64,000 nt of DNA from NCBI GenBank assembly GCA_034231615.1, contig CM067307.1, forward strand, positions 5,874,513-5,938,512. The letters are read 5' to 3'. Under the pieces are notes generated by a model, which saw only the letters and a list, made by a program, of their open reading frames with translations, was not told where the DNA came from and made no database searches. Position 1 is the stretch's first letter; every line of letters starts with the position of its first letter. This stretch comes from Meghimatium bilineatum (Eukaryota > Mollusca > Gastropoda > Stylommatophora > Philomycidae). Made by a program: the position numbers and the translations under genes. Below are positions 43,863-55,534 of the stretch, piece by piece.

Positions 43863-44206
43863 AAAATAGGTATATGTACTATCCATATTTATAAACAAAA
43901 CATACTAGCAACGAGGCACAGTGACAGACGACGTTTCGACAAAAATGGCTTCATGTGAACGAAAGACAACAGGCCATTAATATATGTTTACATAAGAACG
44001 TCCATATGGTGTACGATAGTAGAAGGATGACACTAACGTCACACCATATTATCTCTCTTCTATAGAATATATTGTTTGTTTATCTGTTGTCTTTCATCCT
44101 GATGATGATGTGTTCGTCGAAACGTCGTCTGTCGCTGTAACTCGTTGTTAGTATCATTTTTGTTTATAAAATTCGGTACCACATATGCCTATTTCCGCTG
44201 TGCATG
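43863..44206. mobile_element. Fold-back element with CGAAACGTCG in both arms
   Basis: The left arm starts AAAATAGGTATATGTACTAT and holds CGACGTTTCG (43929-43938). The right arm ends CATATGCCTATTTCC and holds CGAAACGTCG (44118-44127). ATTTATAAACAAAACATACT and its counterpart TATCATTTTTGTTTATAAAA align. GAAAGACAACAG (43960s) pairs with CTGTTGTCTTTC (44085-44096). The arms are about 110 bp at roughly 80% identity by eye. Confidence 0.75.
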
Positions 44207-44639
44207 AAACAACAGTGTAGGATGGACAATTTCATCGTGACCATTGATGTATAAGGTTCATGTGCACATTAGAATATCATTTTTGTAAAGTGACGGATTT
44301 AACTCTTCCCCTAACTTTCATTGGATGTCCAGACACGCACTATAAACAGAGTAACCAATGTAATCAAGGGAGCAATTTTTATGCGTCACATTACGGTTGA
44401 TAACTGAGGATCCAGTAGAACTGTATAACTGACGAAAGACACGGTTTTCCTGTACAATCTATTCAAATGCAATTTATAGAAGATAGTACTGCTAGTAGAA
44501 CATAATTGAAAATAATACTCACGTGAAAGACAGGTAATGGAGTTCTACTGGATAAAGACTGACACACTATCACTGACTGATGTCTACATGAATTAAAATG
44601 GTATACACAAGAAAACACAAAATATAATCATACAAATGA
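44207..44639. other. No recognisable feature
   Basis: AT-rich spacer. Confidence 0.45.
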
Positions 44640-44730
44640 CAATACACAGGACATAATCGACGTTTCGGACCACAAGGCCTTTTTCAAGATACGCACATAA
44701 CATACACACATACAAATACCACAGGTAGAA
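44640..44730 (-). repeat. Another CGAAACGTCG-type element end
   Basis: The minus strand reads AAAAAGGCCTTGTGGTCC then GAAACGTCGATTATGTCC. The core is at 44658-44667. It is related to the motif at 4952 and to the fold-back element. Confidence 0.55.
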
Positions 44731-44861
44731 ATGAATACACCACAACAAGCGTGTCCGAGTGAAATATGGTAGTGAGATACCGGAAGGATATGAACAGGAA
44801 GTACACAAAGACGATAATATAGGTAGAACAAGAGGAACAAAACGATTTGAAGAGAAAACTA

Positions 44862-44945
44862 TATCTCTGATTTGAACAGAAAACTATTTCTATGATTTGA
44901 ACAGAAAACTATTTCTATGATTTGAACAGAAAACTATTTGGATAA
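44862..44945. repeat. 25-bp minisatellite, 3-4 copies (locus 1)
   Basis: The unit is GATTTGAACAGAAAACTATT TCTAT. A sister array with nearly the same unit lies at 47465-47595. Confidence 0.9.
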
Positions 44946-45413
44946 GTTGCTAATACTGAAAGTCATGCCCCTTTTTGTTAAAACGTGGGGTGGGTGGCGT
45001 TAACACCCCAAACCCCCGCAACCACCTTATCTATGGGCCTGGGTACTTCACATAACCAAAAAATAAAGTAAAATAATACAAGTAAATTCATCAACATGGA
45101 GCTGGAAGGGGAACTTTATCATTTGGAGTAAGGAATAAGAGTGACATACTTAGACTGTCTTGCAGGATAGCAAACAGCTACAACAGTATGATATATGGTT
45201 CATTGTGTGACATAGTTATTCTCTGTTCCTATCGTTATACAATGTCTCTTACCTCTGCCTCTCTCTCTCTCTCACTCACAGACTCTGTCTTAATATTTCT
45301 CACATCATTCTGTCAATCTATTTTATCTTCATCTATTTATCTATTTGTTTATCTATCTATTTTTCTTTCAAGTCAAACAAGCAAGTCAGAGAAGAAAGAC
45401 ACAAACAGCAATG

Positions 45414-45504
45414 TATCCAAGACAACAACAAGAAGTAAACACTTATATCGGACATGTACTTAGAATGAATGGAAAACTGCCACAAAAAGCATTAAAATGG
45501 GTTC
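45414..45504 (+). pseudogene. LINE C-terminal scrap cut by a SINE
   Basis: The frame EVNTYIGHVLRMNGKLPQKA LKW is the LINE block (YIGHVLRM-x-x-x-RLP). It is directly followed by SINE B. Confidence 0.65.
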
Positions 45505-45754
45505 AAAGGTTCAAAAGTCGTAGAGGATTGACTTCACTGTACTCGGTTTCCCATATGTACTCCGTCACTCTCAACGAAGCGGCACGAAGCCTGCCGAGAG
45601 TACCACTCATAGCACGTAACTCCGTAGCTTCAAGTGATAATCCAGAGGGATTTCCGAAAAAATCCACTTTGTAAACAAGACGACACGAGCCGGATTCGAA
45701 CTCATGACCTCTTGAACACAAGGCGAATAACTTAACCACTACGCTAGGGAGATC
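45505..45754 (-). mobile_element. tRNA-derived SINE, family B, copy 2
   Basis: The minus-strand head is at the right (complement of A box in AACCACTACGCTAGGGAGAT; B-box complement GGATTCGAACTC). The body matches 8660-8911. It interrupts a LINE fragment. Confidence 0.85.
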
Positions 45755-46555
45755 CACTAAAATTGGTACCGGATGACAAAAGAAACAGAGAGACTCTTTC
45801 CAGAACAATCATCAAATAACATATGACTATGGGACTCAACAACATACAAGAATTACACACAGTAGCATTAAATTGCTCGAACTGGAGAGCTCTGGTTTCT
45901 GTCCTATGCAGCGTATTCGGCGCCGAAGTAACATAGATATATCCATCAACCTTTTCATCTATGTATCGTTATCTAACTCATGTCTTCAAATGAGTCAGTA
46001 TATCTGCCAGAAGAGAGATAGGTCACCTCATGTGGGAGGGGGGGGGGGTTTAAGAGTTAGATCAGCGATGGGTGGGGAAAAGGGAAGTTCAGCCAACATT
46101 GAACCCCTCATGAGACACATACAAGATGACAGGTACACATGAGACACATACAAGATGACACCCACTTGTTATTATATAAGTACATGGAGGAAGGTAAGTA
46201 CTTAGTTTCCTATCTATCTATCTATACACATACGCATGCGGTTGAGTCTGTGGGTCTCACCAATGACCCACTAGACAAACCACCCATGCAACAGAAAATC
46301 TTAGTATATGACATGCCGTTATATTGAGGTTTTGTTATGGAAGCTTTGTAGCATGTCATCTATACAATTATAGAACCCCTCTGAGTATCAGACTCCTTCA
46401 ATAGACATTACCCTAAGCTGAAGTCTCCAGGTTATGAAAGAAAGCTCAGAAAAAACAACCCCACTGCACATAGGAAGTAAGAGCTAGTCGCTCGCAATTC
46501 TTTTGGTTCTCAACCAAACAAACAATCTATGCACATTTTAGATTCCTGCAGAATA
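45755..46555. other. No recognisable gene
   Basis: G-run (46027-46040), a 24-bp duplication (GAGACACATACAAGATGACA at about 46111 and 46140) and a TATC run near 46212. Confidence 0.5.
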
Positions 46556-46564
46556 TAGATCCTT

Positions 46565-46935
46565 AGCAAACCACATCCATCATGTCCTATCTTTATCTAT
46601 TCGTCAGCAAACCACCTCCATCATGTCCTATCTTTATCTATTGCTTAGCAAACCACCTCCATCATGTCCTATCTTTATGTATTCCTGAGCAAACCACATC
46701 CATCATGTCCTATCTTTATCTATTGCTTAGCAAACCACCTCCATCATGTCCTATCTTTATCTATTGCTTAACAAACCACCTCCATCATGTCCTATCTGCA
46801 TCTATTGCTTAGCAAACCATCTCCATCATTTCCTATCTTTATCTATTGCTTAGCAAACCATCTCCATCATGTCCTTTTTTATCTATTCCTGAGCAAACCA
46901 TCTCCACCATGTCCTATCTTTATCTATTGCTACCA
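46565..46935. repeat. 41-bp minisatellite, about 9 copies
   Basis: The unit is AGCAAACCACCTCCATCATG then TCCTATCTTTATCTATTGCT T. Confidence 0.95.
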
Positions 46936-47144
46936 GCTCTTTCCATATACTTCCAAGCTTTTGTGTCTATGCATCTAATTTGGTCTTCCTATTTTCCTCC
47001 GACCCGTACATTTCATAACAATTGATGACCTACAAGGCTTTACTTTGCTATTCTGAACGTATATCCTATCAATCTTCAGCGCCGATTTCTTAACTCTTCA
47101 TCCACTTGAGTTTATTTAATTCTTTACGTTGATTTCTCGTTTGG

Positions 47145-47272
47145 TGGTCTTCTCATAACATTTCACATTAGTGGTCTTCTCATAACATTTCTCATTGGTG
47201 GTCTACTCATAACATTTCATATTGGTGGTCTTCTCATAACATTTCACATTGGTGGTCTTATACCATTTCAAA
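47145..47272. repeat. 28-bp tandem repeat, 4-5 copies
   Basis: The unit is TGGTGGTCTTCTCATAACAT TTCACATT. A short AAAACATACAAC repeat follows at 47365-47395. Confidence 0.9.
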
Positions 47273-47464
47273 ACTTTAATTTTATGCAGGCATCCAGTGG
47301 TGAATGTTTGTATTTTTTTTACTTATTCCTTACATTGTACTCAATGTATCTAAACAATACAACATAAAACATACAACATAAAACATACAACATGCAACAT
47401 AATTGCTTTAATAATTAAGTTACATATACTTGGATTATTTCTACGCATGTACAAAATCAGTCCC

Positions 47465-47595
47465 GAGATTCTGATTGGAACAGAAAACTATTTCTCTAAT
47501 TGGAACAGAAAACTATTTCTCTGATTGGAACAGACAACTATTTCTCTGATTGGAACAGAAAACTATTTCTCTGATTGGAACATAAAACTATTTGT
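47465..47595. repeat. 26-bp minisatellite (locus 2)
   Basis: The unit is TCTGATTGGAACAGAAAACT ATTTCTC, clearly related to 44862-44945. Confidence 0.92.
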
Positions 47596-47784
47596 CAACA
47601 TTTGTTTTGGATTATTTACCCCATATACCCCCCCACCCACCTACTACGCCACCAACTGTGGACTTATGGCAAACATTTCACGCCATCCCTCGCACATAAA
47701 AAATGTCCCTGAAATGCACGACAAAAAAATAATAATGGGGTGGGGATTATATATAATCTTTGGCTTTGACTACAAATAGGAGAG

Positions 47785-47910
47785 TAACATCGCGAGATGG
47801 ACAGGTTACAGTCTAGCCGAGTGCACCACCAAGACAAGAGGGGATGTTGGAGGTCTGTTGCAGTGAACCTTTATTGCGGTGACGACACAGCATGATGATG
47901 ATAATCTAAT
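47785..47910 (+). pseudogene. LINE 3' tail
   Basis: Reads CWRSVAVNLYCGDDT in one frame and ends in TGATGATGAT. It is homologous to 26080-26290 (WRSVAANLRYGDGT), opposite strand. Confidence 0.6.
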
Positions 47911-48103
47911 AAACTCGAAAAGGAGACGTTTGAATTATTATATATCATTGAAAAGGAGCGGTTGCCTATAAAAATTGTACGAAACTGGGCTTTATCTATA
48001 TAGTAGTAGATGGAAAAAGTAGATAGTAGTTTTTTATATATATATTATTTACACAATGGCACTTGTCAATATAATATATACGAAACAAGAATTTGTGTAT
48101 GCA

Positions 48104-48113
48104 ATATATACGG
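48104..48113. other. Target-site duplication of SINE A copy 4 (left)
   Basis: ATATATACGG, repeated at 48366-48375 immediately after the SINE head. Confidence 0.75.
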
Positions 48114-48365
48114 TACGCAAAGTAAAGTAACCCCAAGCAATTATTAATTGCCGTAGGGGTGTGAGATGTTAGCGATCTCACATTTCAGAGGCTCTGCAAA
48201 TGAGGGCGGTAGCTATTTCCTCTGTCTCGCAGTCTTTACTTCCCGGATTCAAGGCTGGGTCGACCTGGGAGCCGTTGCGATCTGAAAAACATTTCCGGGG
48301 AATGAGCCCAGGACCACTCACATGCGAAACCAGTACGCTAACCACTGCGCTACGCGGCTCCCGTC
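48114..48365 (-). mobile_element. tRNA-derived SINE, family A, copy 4, full length
   Basis: The minus-strand head is complete at the right end (GGGAGCCGCGTAGCGCAGTG when read on minus). The body and AAAGTAACCCC tail are as in the other copies. The 10-bp target duplication indicates a relatively recent insertion. Confidence 0.9.
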
Positions 48366-48432
48366 ATATATACGGCAGGAGGCTTTGAATATATACAAGA
48401 GTAAGCGACAAGACAAAGTTGGAAATAGTAAA

Positions 48433-48775
48433 GTATGTACGGAATGGAAATCAACATAGAAAAGAACAAGGTCTTGGTTAACAGCAGAGACACAGAAGAA
48501 CAGAACAACATCATGATGAATGAATATAAACTTGAGGAGGTGAATACTTTCAAATATCTCGGATTTAGCATAATCAGAGATGAGAAATGCAAAACAGAAT
48601 GAAAGATACGGCTGGAGATGGCGTGTATGTCTAAGCTAAACTTAATTTGGGAACGCAAAATCAGTGTTGGAGTGAAAATCAAACTGTATAACTCACTGGT
48701 ACTATCTGTTGTGTTGTATGGTTGTGAGAATTGGACACTCACGGCGGACATGGAAAGTCGACTACAAGGGATAAA
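48433..48775 (+). pseudogene. LINE reverse transcriptase, palm end to thumb
   Basis: An almost continuous frame: YGMEINIEKNKVLVNSRD, VNTFKYLGFSIIRDEKCKTE, then an in-frame TGA near 48599, then LEMACMSKLNLIWERKISVG and LYNSLVLSVVLYGCENWTLT. These are the consecutive conserved blocks after the RT catalytic box. It is the best preserved palm-to-thumb piece in the window. Only one stop breaks it. It lacks the 5' RT core. Confidence 0.85.
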
Positions 48776-49068
48776 TCTTCCAGTTTAGGGTAACAACCCC
48801 AAACAGGAAGTAGGTGGCTGAGGTAACACTGGGCAAAATGTGCTGGATGTCTGTGAGCAGAAAGGAAGTCTTTACAATTTCTCCAGTGACATTTGAAAAG
48901 GTTCTTCCATCTGAAATAATTATGTATACGTGATAAGCTGTGTGGACTGGAGAGTCGACGTACATGGTTCTGACCTACGGCAAATGTGTTTGTTGAGTAC
49001 ATTACACTTAACTCGAGTCTGGTTGCATATTCCGATATGGGAGCAACGAATTGAAAAACTGTGACCTT

Positions 49069-49208
49069 CCATGCATGTAGTAAGTAAAATTTAAGTAACC
49101 CATAGTATTCATTAACGCACACGGTGAGGTGTGAGATGAACCCAGGACCACTCATATGCGAAGCCAGTGCGCTAACCACTGCACTACGCGACTCCCATGC
49201 ATGTAGTA
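49069..49208 (-). mobile_element. SINE family A, copy 5, internally deleted, with 14-bp TSD
   Basis: Direct repeats CCATGCATGTAGTA at 49069-49082 and 49195-49208 enclose a 112-bp minus-strand SINE. It has the tail and head but lacks most of the body (the AAATGAGGGCGGTAGC block is absent). Confidence 0.9.
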
Positions 49209-49365
49209 CGAGGTAACTAATAAGGTTTGTGACTGGAGTTTGCTGTGACACCCATGGTTTGTGAATGGAGTTTGCTGTGAAACCCTTGGTTTGTGAGTGG
49301 AGTTAGCTGTGAAACCTATTGCGTGTGAGTGGAGTTCGCTGTGAAGCCTTTGGTTTGTGAGAACT
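49205..49365. repeat. About 30-bp tandem repeat, 4-5 copies
   Basis: The unit is GTTTGTGAGTGGAGTTTGCT GTGAAACC, imperfect. Confidence 0.85.
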
Positions 49366-49439
49366 TGATCTACGTGTAATGTACGTCTCTGAGTCATAGG
49401 TGTATACACTTCTTAGTGTTGCAACTCTGTCCATGTATG

Positions 49440-49650
49440 TCTAGATATGTCAGCAATAAGATTATTGCCCAAGTTTGTTCCAGATATGTCATCAATAAGA
49501 TTATTGACAAGTTTGTTCTAGATTTGTCAGCAATAAGATTATTGACAAGTTTGTTCTAGATTTGTCAGCAATAAGATTATTGCTCAAGTTTGTTCTAGAT
49601 ATGTCAGCAATAAGATTATTGACCAAGTTATTAACTTGGTCCCGTGGATG
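49440..49650. repeat. 38-39 bp tandem repeat, about 5 copies
   Basis: The unit is TCTAGATATGTCAGCAATAA GATTATTGACAAGTTTGT. AATAAGATTATT is itself an imperfect palindrome. Confidence 0.9.
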
Positions 49651-50940
49651 TACTAGATATGTCAGAAACAAGATTATAGACTGTTTAAGTTTGTAACTCT
49701 GTCCGTATATGGTCTAGATCTCTCAACAAAACGTTTGGAGGCAGGGTCGGGGGGTGGTTATATTTTGTTCATACTCGTTTCTTAATACTAAATGTCATTT
49801 TATGTCTTCTAACTCTCAGCCCCCACCCCTCCCTCCATTTCTACCAGCTTGCTATCTCTGTATTTTCCTTTTATACCCTTACCTTTATTTTATTAGCCCG
49901 CATCTTAATAAAGAAAAACTTGATCGAAAGGTTGACTATGTTTATCAAACTATTTCATCTCACCGAGTGCACACGTCTTCAACAAAAACCTCTACATATG
50001 CGTTTTATAACTATCTGCCCCTGATGCTGCACCGTCCAGATCTTTCCATTTCGTATCCTTTATTCTCATTTTCCAGTTCTGTTGAAACAATACTTGTTTA
50101 TACTCTCTTGTAAATCTGAATATTTGCTTGTTTCTTAGTTTTTGTTGTTGTGAGGACATGATATCTATTCGTGTTGTGTGAAGCCATAGTTGCTGGTGCG
50201 TCTCGTGGTCTCGTATCTCCGACTTCATCATTCGTGCTTGCTTGGGCAGGATTGCGGACTTCGCGATGTAAGAGATGGCCAGTTCAATATTAGTTTCTAA
50301 CCACTGTGGCTGAACTAACCAACATCCCCACTTCAAGGGATTGACTTCGATCAGGTGTTTTTTGTTTGTCTATTTGTATGTTAGTCTGACTGTTTGTTTG
50401 TTTGTTTAAATGTTTGTTTTGATCTAAATGAATTACTTACCATAGAGCTCTTTATACACCGATGCAGATGGCAACGTTTATTCGGACCTTCATTTCATAC
50501 ACAGAATGTTCCTACTCTCAACTGAGTGCAATGTTTTTAGAAGACGTATTCTCTCCTGATTCTTGATTAGAAACCCTCAAGATGACACCACACAGGACAT
50601 TCTCATCAGAGCTCAGATCTCTATTCCAGTAGCCATTCAAAAGTATGCAGACTCGAAGAATCAATCAGATGTTGATTATGTGATCATCAGATATTTCCAT
50701 ACATTAAACACTTTCTCCTCTCTTGATTCTTGATTAGAACCCAGTGTCATGGCACATGCGACTCTCCCAAAAGCGTTCCGCGTGCATACTCGAAGTCCAA
50801 GTCAGATAATAATTATTTGATTTGGGTATCTTTCCAGAGAGGCAACACTTTTCCTCTTGCCCCTTGTCATCCCCATTTCTGTAATTCTTTGTATGTACAT
50901 GCTATCACCTCCAGTGTCGTCCTTTTGATTCTGTAGTAAA
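49651..50940. other. No recognisable gene
   Basis: Contains a diverged direct repeat (TTCTCTCCTGATTCTTGATTAGA near 50549 and TCCTCTCTTGATTCTTGATT near 50713). Open frames at 49754, 49992 and 50730 have no family match. Confidence 0.5.
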
Positions 50941-50944
50941 TCAA

Positions 50945-51112
50945 TGATTGCCATTATTTGATCAGCCTTATCTATTTTCATTACTGCGCCATCTACAACA
51001 ACATTATTTGATCATCCTTATCTATTTTCATTACTGCGCCATCTACAACAACCTTATTTGGTCAGCCTTATCTATTTTCATTACTGTGCCATCTACAACA
51101 ACATTATTCGCA
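50945..51112. repeat. About 54-bp tandem repeat, 3 copies
   Basis: The unit includes CCTTATCTATTTTCATTACT GCGCCATCTACAACAAC. Confidence 0.92.
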
Positions 51113-51134
51113 CATGAGTCTGCTCTTTCGTTGC

Positions 51135-51445
51135 CTGTGACCCCTCCATGACCAGGGAAGTGCCTCTGACCCATCCATGGCAAGGGCAGTGACTCTGACC
51201 ATCCATGACCAGGGCAGTGCTTCTGACTAACTCATGTTCAGGGCAGTGCCTCTGACTAACTCATGTCCAGGGCAGTGCCTCTGACCACCCATGATCAGGG
51301 CAGAGTTTTTGACACATCCATGATCAGGGCAGTGCCTCTGACCACCCATGACCAGGGCAGAGTTTTTGACACATCCATGATCAGGGCAGAGTTTTTGACA
51401 CATCCATGATCAGGGCAGTGCCTTTAACTCACCCATGACCAGTAC
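51135..51445. repeat. About 29-bp tandem repeat, 10-11 copies
   Basis: The unit is TGACCACCCATGACCAGGGC AGTGCCTC, alternating with AGAGTTTTTGACACATCC variants. Confidence 0.9.
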
Positions 51446-51985
51446 TGTATATCCATGTAACACTTTGGAAACCAGATTTTTCAGTAGTTTGACACAACCC
51501 TTTCTTAACATGCACTTTCTGTCTTACGTAACATGCCCTTTCCTGACATCCTTTATATGTGTATGTAGCCTCCTACTCATAGGGGTAGACATGCACATAA
51601 AATAGTGTAGATTTTAAAATAATTAAGCATTTACTTTTTGTGTGTGTGAATATTTTGTTCTTTTCTACAAGTCTGTAGCTGTTGCTGCATCCGAGCATCA
51701 GATGAGAACTATGAGAAAAAAACATCTATCAGTTAATGTGCCCTGCGTTCTGACGTGACCATTGGTTGCTTTTATGAAGGAGGCTGTTCAAGTAAGCACA
51801 TATCTCCCTCCATACAACTTGTGTGTGCGTATGGTTGTTCTTCATCCATCGCTAGTGATAATAACCATTTGTTACATCCAATTATTAAATTTATAGGTAT
51901 GCCCTTGACTATGAGTTCATAGATGACTAAGAAACCTTATTTTGGTCCAAATGTCTTTGGATAGTTTGGGCAAATGATGACCACT
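51446..51985. other. No recognisable feature
   Basis: AT-rich spacer. Confidence 0.45.
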
Positions 51986-52440
51986 GCAGATGGTCTTTCG
52001 TATATCTGTGACTTGCTAATTACTCTCCGCTGTTGAGCTGCTGCATTTCTCCTCTTTTCCAAAGATGCTGTGCCCTCTTTGACTGAAGATTGCCAAGCAG
52101 CTATATTTTGTACAACTTCCTCCCATGTATTTTAGTCTATTTCAAAGACATTTAGTGTTTCTTTTCAACGAGTCGTTGTAGTACTTCTTTTGGCCCCCTT
52201 GAGGACGTATGCCCTTTTGCAAATTACTAACAGATATATTGTGGTCACGTACAGTGTCTTTGTTGAAAAAACTGCAGCTTCTCCGTGCGCTTTATGCGTG
52301 CTCATGTTTGAGATCACGAAACTCCACAACTCAAGGTGTTCTACAAATTTCCGTTGCCAACTATGGTCACCTCTATCTTTCTATCGCAGAATGCAAAGCT
52401 GCCAAGTAGCTTCTCCCTCGTATCTCATATTCGTATTTTA
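51986..52440 (-). pseudogene. LINE C-terminus, second copy of the 59.4-kb family
   Basis: One minus frame reads GIRPQGGQKKYYNDSLKRN (near 52150-52215). After a frameshift, WEEVVQNIAAWQSSVKEGTA and SLEKRRNAAAQQRR follow. It is collinear with the better copy at 59405-60223 (GGQKKRFKDTLKSSLK ... WESLAQDRTAWR). The zinc finger at the end is not preserved. Confidence 0.7.
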
Positions 52441-53224
52441 AAAAAAAAATTATTTTGTTAATTAATGCCCATGGATAACAAAGAGATGAAAAACAGTGGA
52501 TAGTGCACCACTATCCTATAGTGGCAGATGCCTAGGTGGTGGTAATATTATATTTACCATCAATGCAAATGTCAGCACAGAAGAACGATAAAATATTTCA
52601 TAGTTGACCACGCAGTATGTTCATCGTTTTTTAGTAGGAGGTGACCGAAACGGAATACTTATGCTCTGCAGTGCCTCCCTCTGAGGACCAAAACATGTAT
52701 CCGACCACCCCCCCCCCCCCAACACAACCCTACCTTTGACAAAATTAGCTCATTGTTAGAAAAGTTATGGCTACCAAAAGCTGCCTTTATTCAGATAAAC
52801 CTGCATTCAGATACACCTGCATTCTACCTGCATACTACCCCTGGATTCAGATAAACGACTTCATTCAAGAAATGTTTCTTTTGTGACTGTGTTGTTTGTT
52901 TGTTTGTTTCGACCCACATGTGCTGAGCTATGAAGCTCTTGCTTCCTATGTGCAGTAGTGCAGTAAGCCCACCAGCTTACTTTCATACTCAGAAGATTCC
53001 AAATCTCAGCGGTAAGAAATACTTTATGAAGTCTTTTACTCTGAGGAAATCTGTGCGTATATGTTGAAGATTTTACCCTGAGAAAATATGTGTGTATATA
53101 TGTTGAAGACATTTTGTCACCATTTTGTATGCAGACATACAATAAACGAATTATTTCGATCACTTGGTGGTATCGATGTTGGCAAATTTTGACCACACAA
53201 CACACATGACTCATAATTACGATA
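52441..53224. other. No recognisable gene
   Basis: Poly-A (52440-52449) and poly-C (52710-52720) runs. A minus frame at 52861-53214 shows no family. Confidence 0.5.
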
Positions 53225-53495
53225 CTTTCATTCTTTTGCTATATACTGAGACTTGGGGGTTTCATATTGTGTGTCAAAGTAAGATTATGATACGGTCTTT
53301 CTGTTGCTGTATACTCAGACTTGGGGGTTTCATATTGTGTGTCAAAGTAAGATTATGATACGGTCTTTCTGTTGCTGTATACTCAGACTTGGGGGTTTCA
53401 TATTGTGTGTCAAAGTAAGATTATGATACGGTCTTTCTGTTGCTATACACTCAGACTTGTGGGCTTTATATTGCGTGTCAGAGAAAGATTATGAC
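53225..53495. repeat. About 68-bp tandem repeat, nearly 4 copies
   Basis: The unit includes GATTATGATACGGTCTTTCT, ACTCAGACTTGGGGGTTTCA and TATTGTGTGTCAAAGTAA. Confidence 0.92.
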
Positions 53496-55331
53496 AGTTT
53501 CATGTAACTTTATTTCTTGTCGTAAATTATCACAATGAAAACCTACCTGTCAAAGTACTATCACATGATCCTGAAAAAGCAAATCTTGAATTTATGTAAT
53601 CCCTAGGAGCTTTTTCCAGCTGGACAGTGATACACAACAAAAGTTCAGTAATATGCCTTGTCAGAAGTATACGATCTGTTGTTTATTAGTTCGTCAAATT
53701 TTTGTTCTAAATTTGAATTTGATAAACAAATTACACTTTATTCAGTTCAAAGAATTGCACAAAGTCCATTTTCATTTGAATAATTCACAAATGTTTATTT
53801 TGAGAAAGTTTAAGGAAACATAAATATTACATCTGACTTGAAATACTCTATCCAATACTCCACTTCAAAGTCGCTCGTCTAATTCGACTCTCTAGACATT
53901 AATTTTTTTAAAATATATATGTCTGTGAGTTATTGTACTCCCAAACCCACAAAAATTATAATTATTCGAACTGAAATAGTAGCAATATTAGGATCCATGT
54001 TTCCATTTCAAACTCATTTTATTTATTTGTATAATTCTGAATGACACGTTTTCTAATCTCAAATCACACCTAGTTTGTTTGTACAATATATTATACGCAC
54101 AGTATACACAAACTCGAACTAACTCACATATGTACCGAAGTCACTAGAACGTGTTTCTTACAAGTAAACAACTTTCAAATATATGGCTAGAAATTTCCGA
54201 GTTTCCCATTCAACCGTAAAAGTTCGATCAGTGAATTTACACTAATTTTTTTTTTCTTTTAGAGAAACCAAACCTATTCTTTGAGCTAGCGATGTTCAAA
54301 TGTCAACAAATTAGTAGGGCTTGTATATAAAAATAATAATAATACCGTTAGCGGTTGTACAATGTTCGCCCAAGATGTGAACTTGCACCTAATACCAAGA
54401 TAGTGATATCTTCAAACACTGACTTTTCTCAAAGTTAGTCCTCCCACTGTCTGTTCATCCAGGTTTAAGTTGACACCTTCTTGAAAAATTTGTCACAGTG
54501 CACTCTCCCCTGCGGTGTTTCTATTCACTGATATTGCCTTAAGAACGTGTCAATCTGAAAGATGTCTCCGCCTACTTATTTTTTTGGTGACGGGTTCTCA
54601 TTGGTTAGTGTGATGCGTCAACGTATTGACTTTTCAAACCAAGTTTCATGTTGAGATTTGTGAATGGTTGTCATGAACTGAAGGTGTCGATTGGTCACGC
54701 CCTTGTTTTCATTGATCTGTTTTAGTGATAAGCTGGAAGACGAGACACTGAGTGACCAGATACGACATGGAACAGAAGGAACTGCACAACTTCTCAGATT
54801 TGAACAGCTGTGGTGTCAAAGTGGAACAAGACAAGAACTCGCTCGTCCCAAGAAATATAGATTAGAGCAATATGCTCAACGTAGTTGCTAAACAGAATTT
54901 CTGCCTGTGAAATGAGATGCCACAGATGATTTTTTAAAAATACTTTGGATAACGAAAAATGAGCATAGAAATGATAAAAAGAGTAAACATCGATTATGAG
55001 GGTTGGATAAAGCAAAATATTCACAGGACAGATTACAGTAAAAATATTCAACTGCCAGACGTAATTCCAACCAGATATCTACGGAAGACATCCCAATCTT
55101 GATACCAAAAAAATAGAGCACACTTATTAACACAATCAATTGTAAAAACAGAAGATTTTCCATTTTGATACAATTTGAGGCGTATTGTGGATTATGGCGT
55201 GTTCAAATATATTTGCTATCTGTAGCATGTTCGGGGCGTAGCCATCAACCATTTATTGGCTGTAGTGATTTTCTAGGCAATATAAATACGTTCGGTGGTT
55301 TACCTTCCCTTTTTGCACGACCCATGTTCAT
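53496..55331. other. No recognisable gene
   Basis: 1.8 kb of AT-rich sequence without repeats or coding motifs I can support. It is the longest repeat-poor stretch in the window. Confidence 0.5.
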
Positions 55332-55412
55332 AATTGCATGAAACTGGATGTAAACCCGGTACCTTGACTGTGACAGACGCACACTGTGCCGCCCCACCAC
55401 AGAGACGGACCT
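55332..55412 (-). mobile_element. tRNA-like SINE head, family C, copy 2
   Basis: The minus strand reads TGGTGGGGCGGCACAGTGTG then CGGGTTTACATCC (B-box-like). It resembles 2379-2434 in order and spacing. Confidence 0.45.
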
Positions 55413-55534
55413 ATATGGTATTATGCCTATATTTTATTTTCATTCACTAACATATCAAAGCACCACACTTTAACTTTCTCAAGAGACCTCACATTCATTT
55501 CCTTGTATTGGCACTAACCAATTATTTTCTAGTG

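Noticed and set aside
52861-53214. 117-codon minus-strand frame as a gene
   Set aside because: No recognisable domain. Part of it runs into the 68-bp tandem repeat region.
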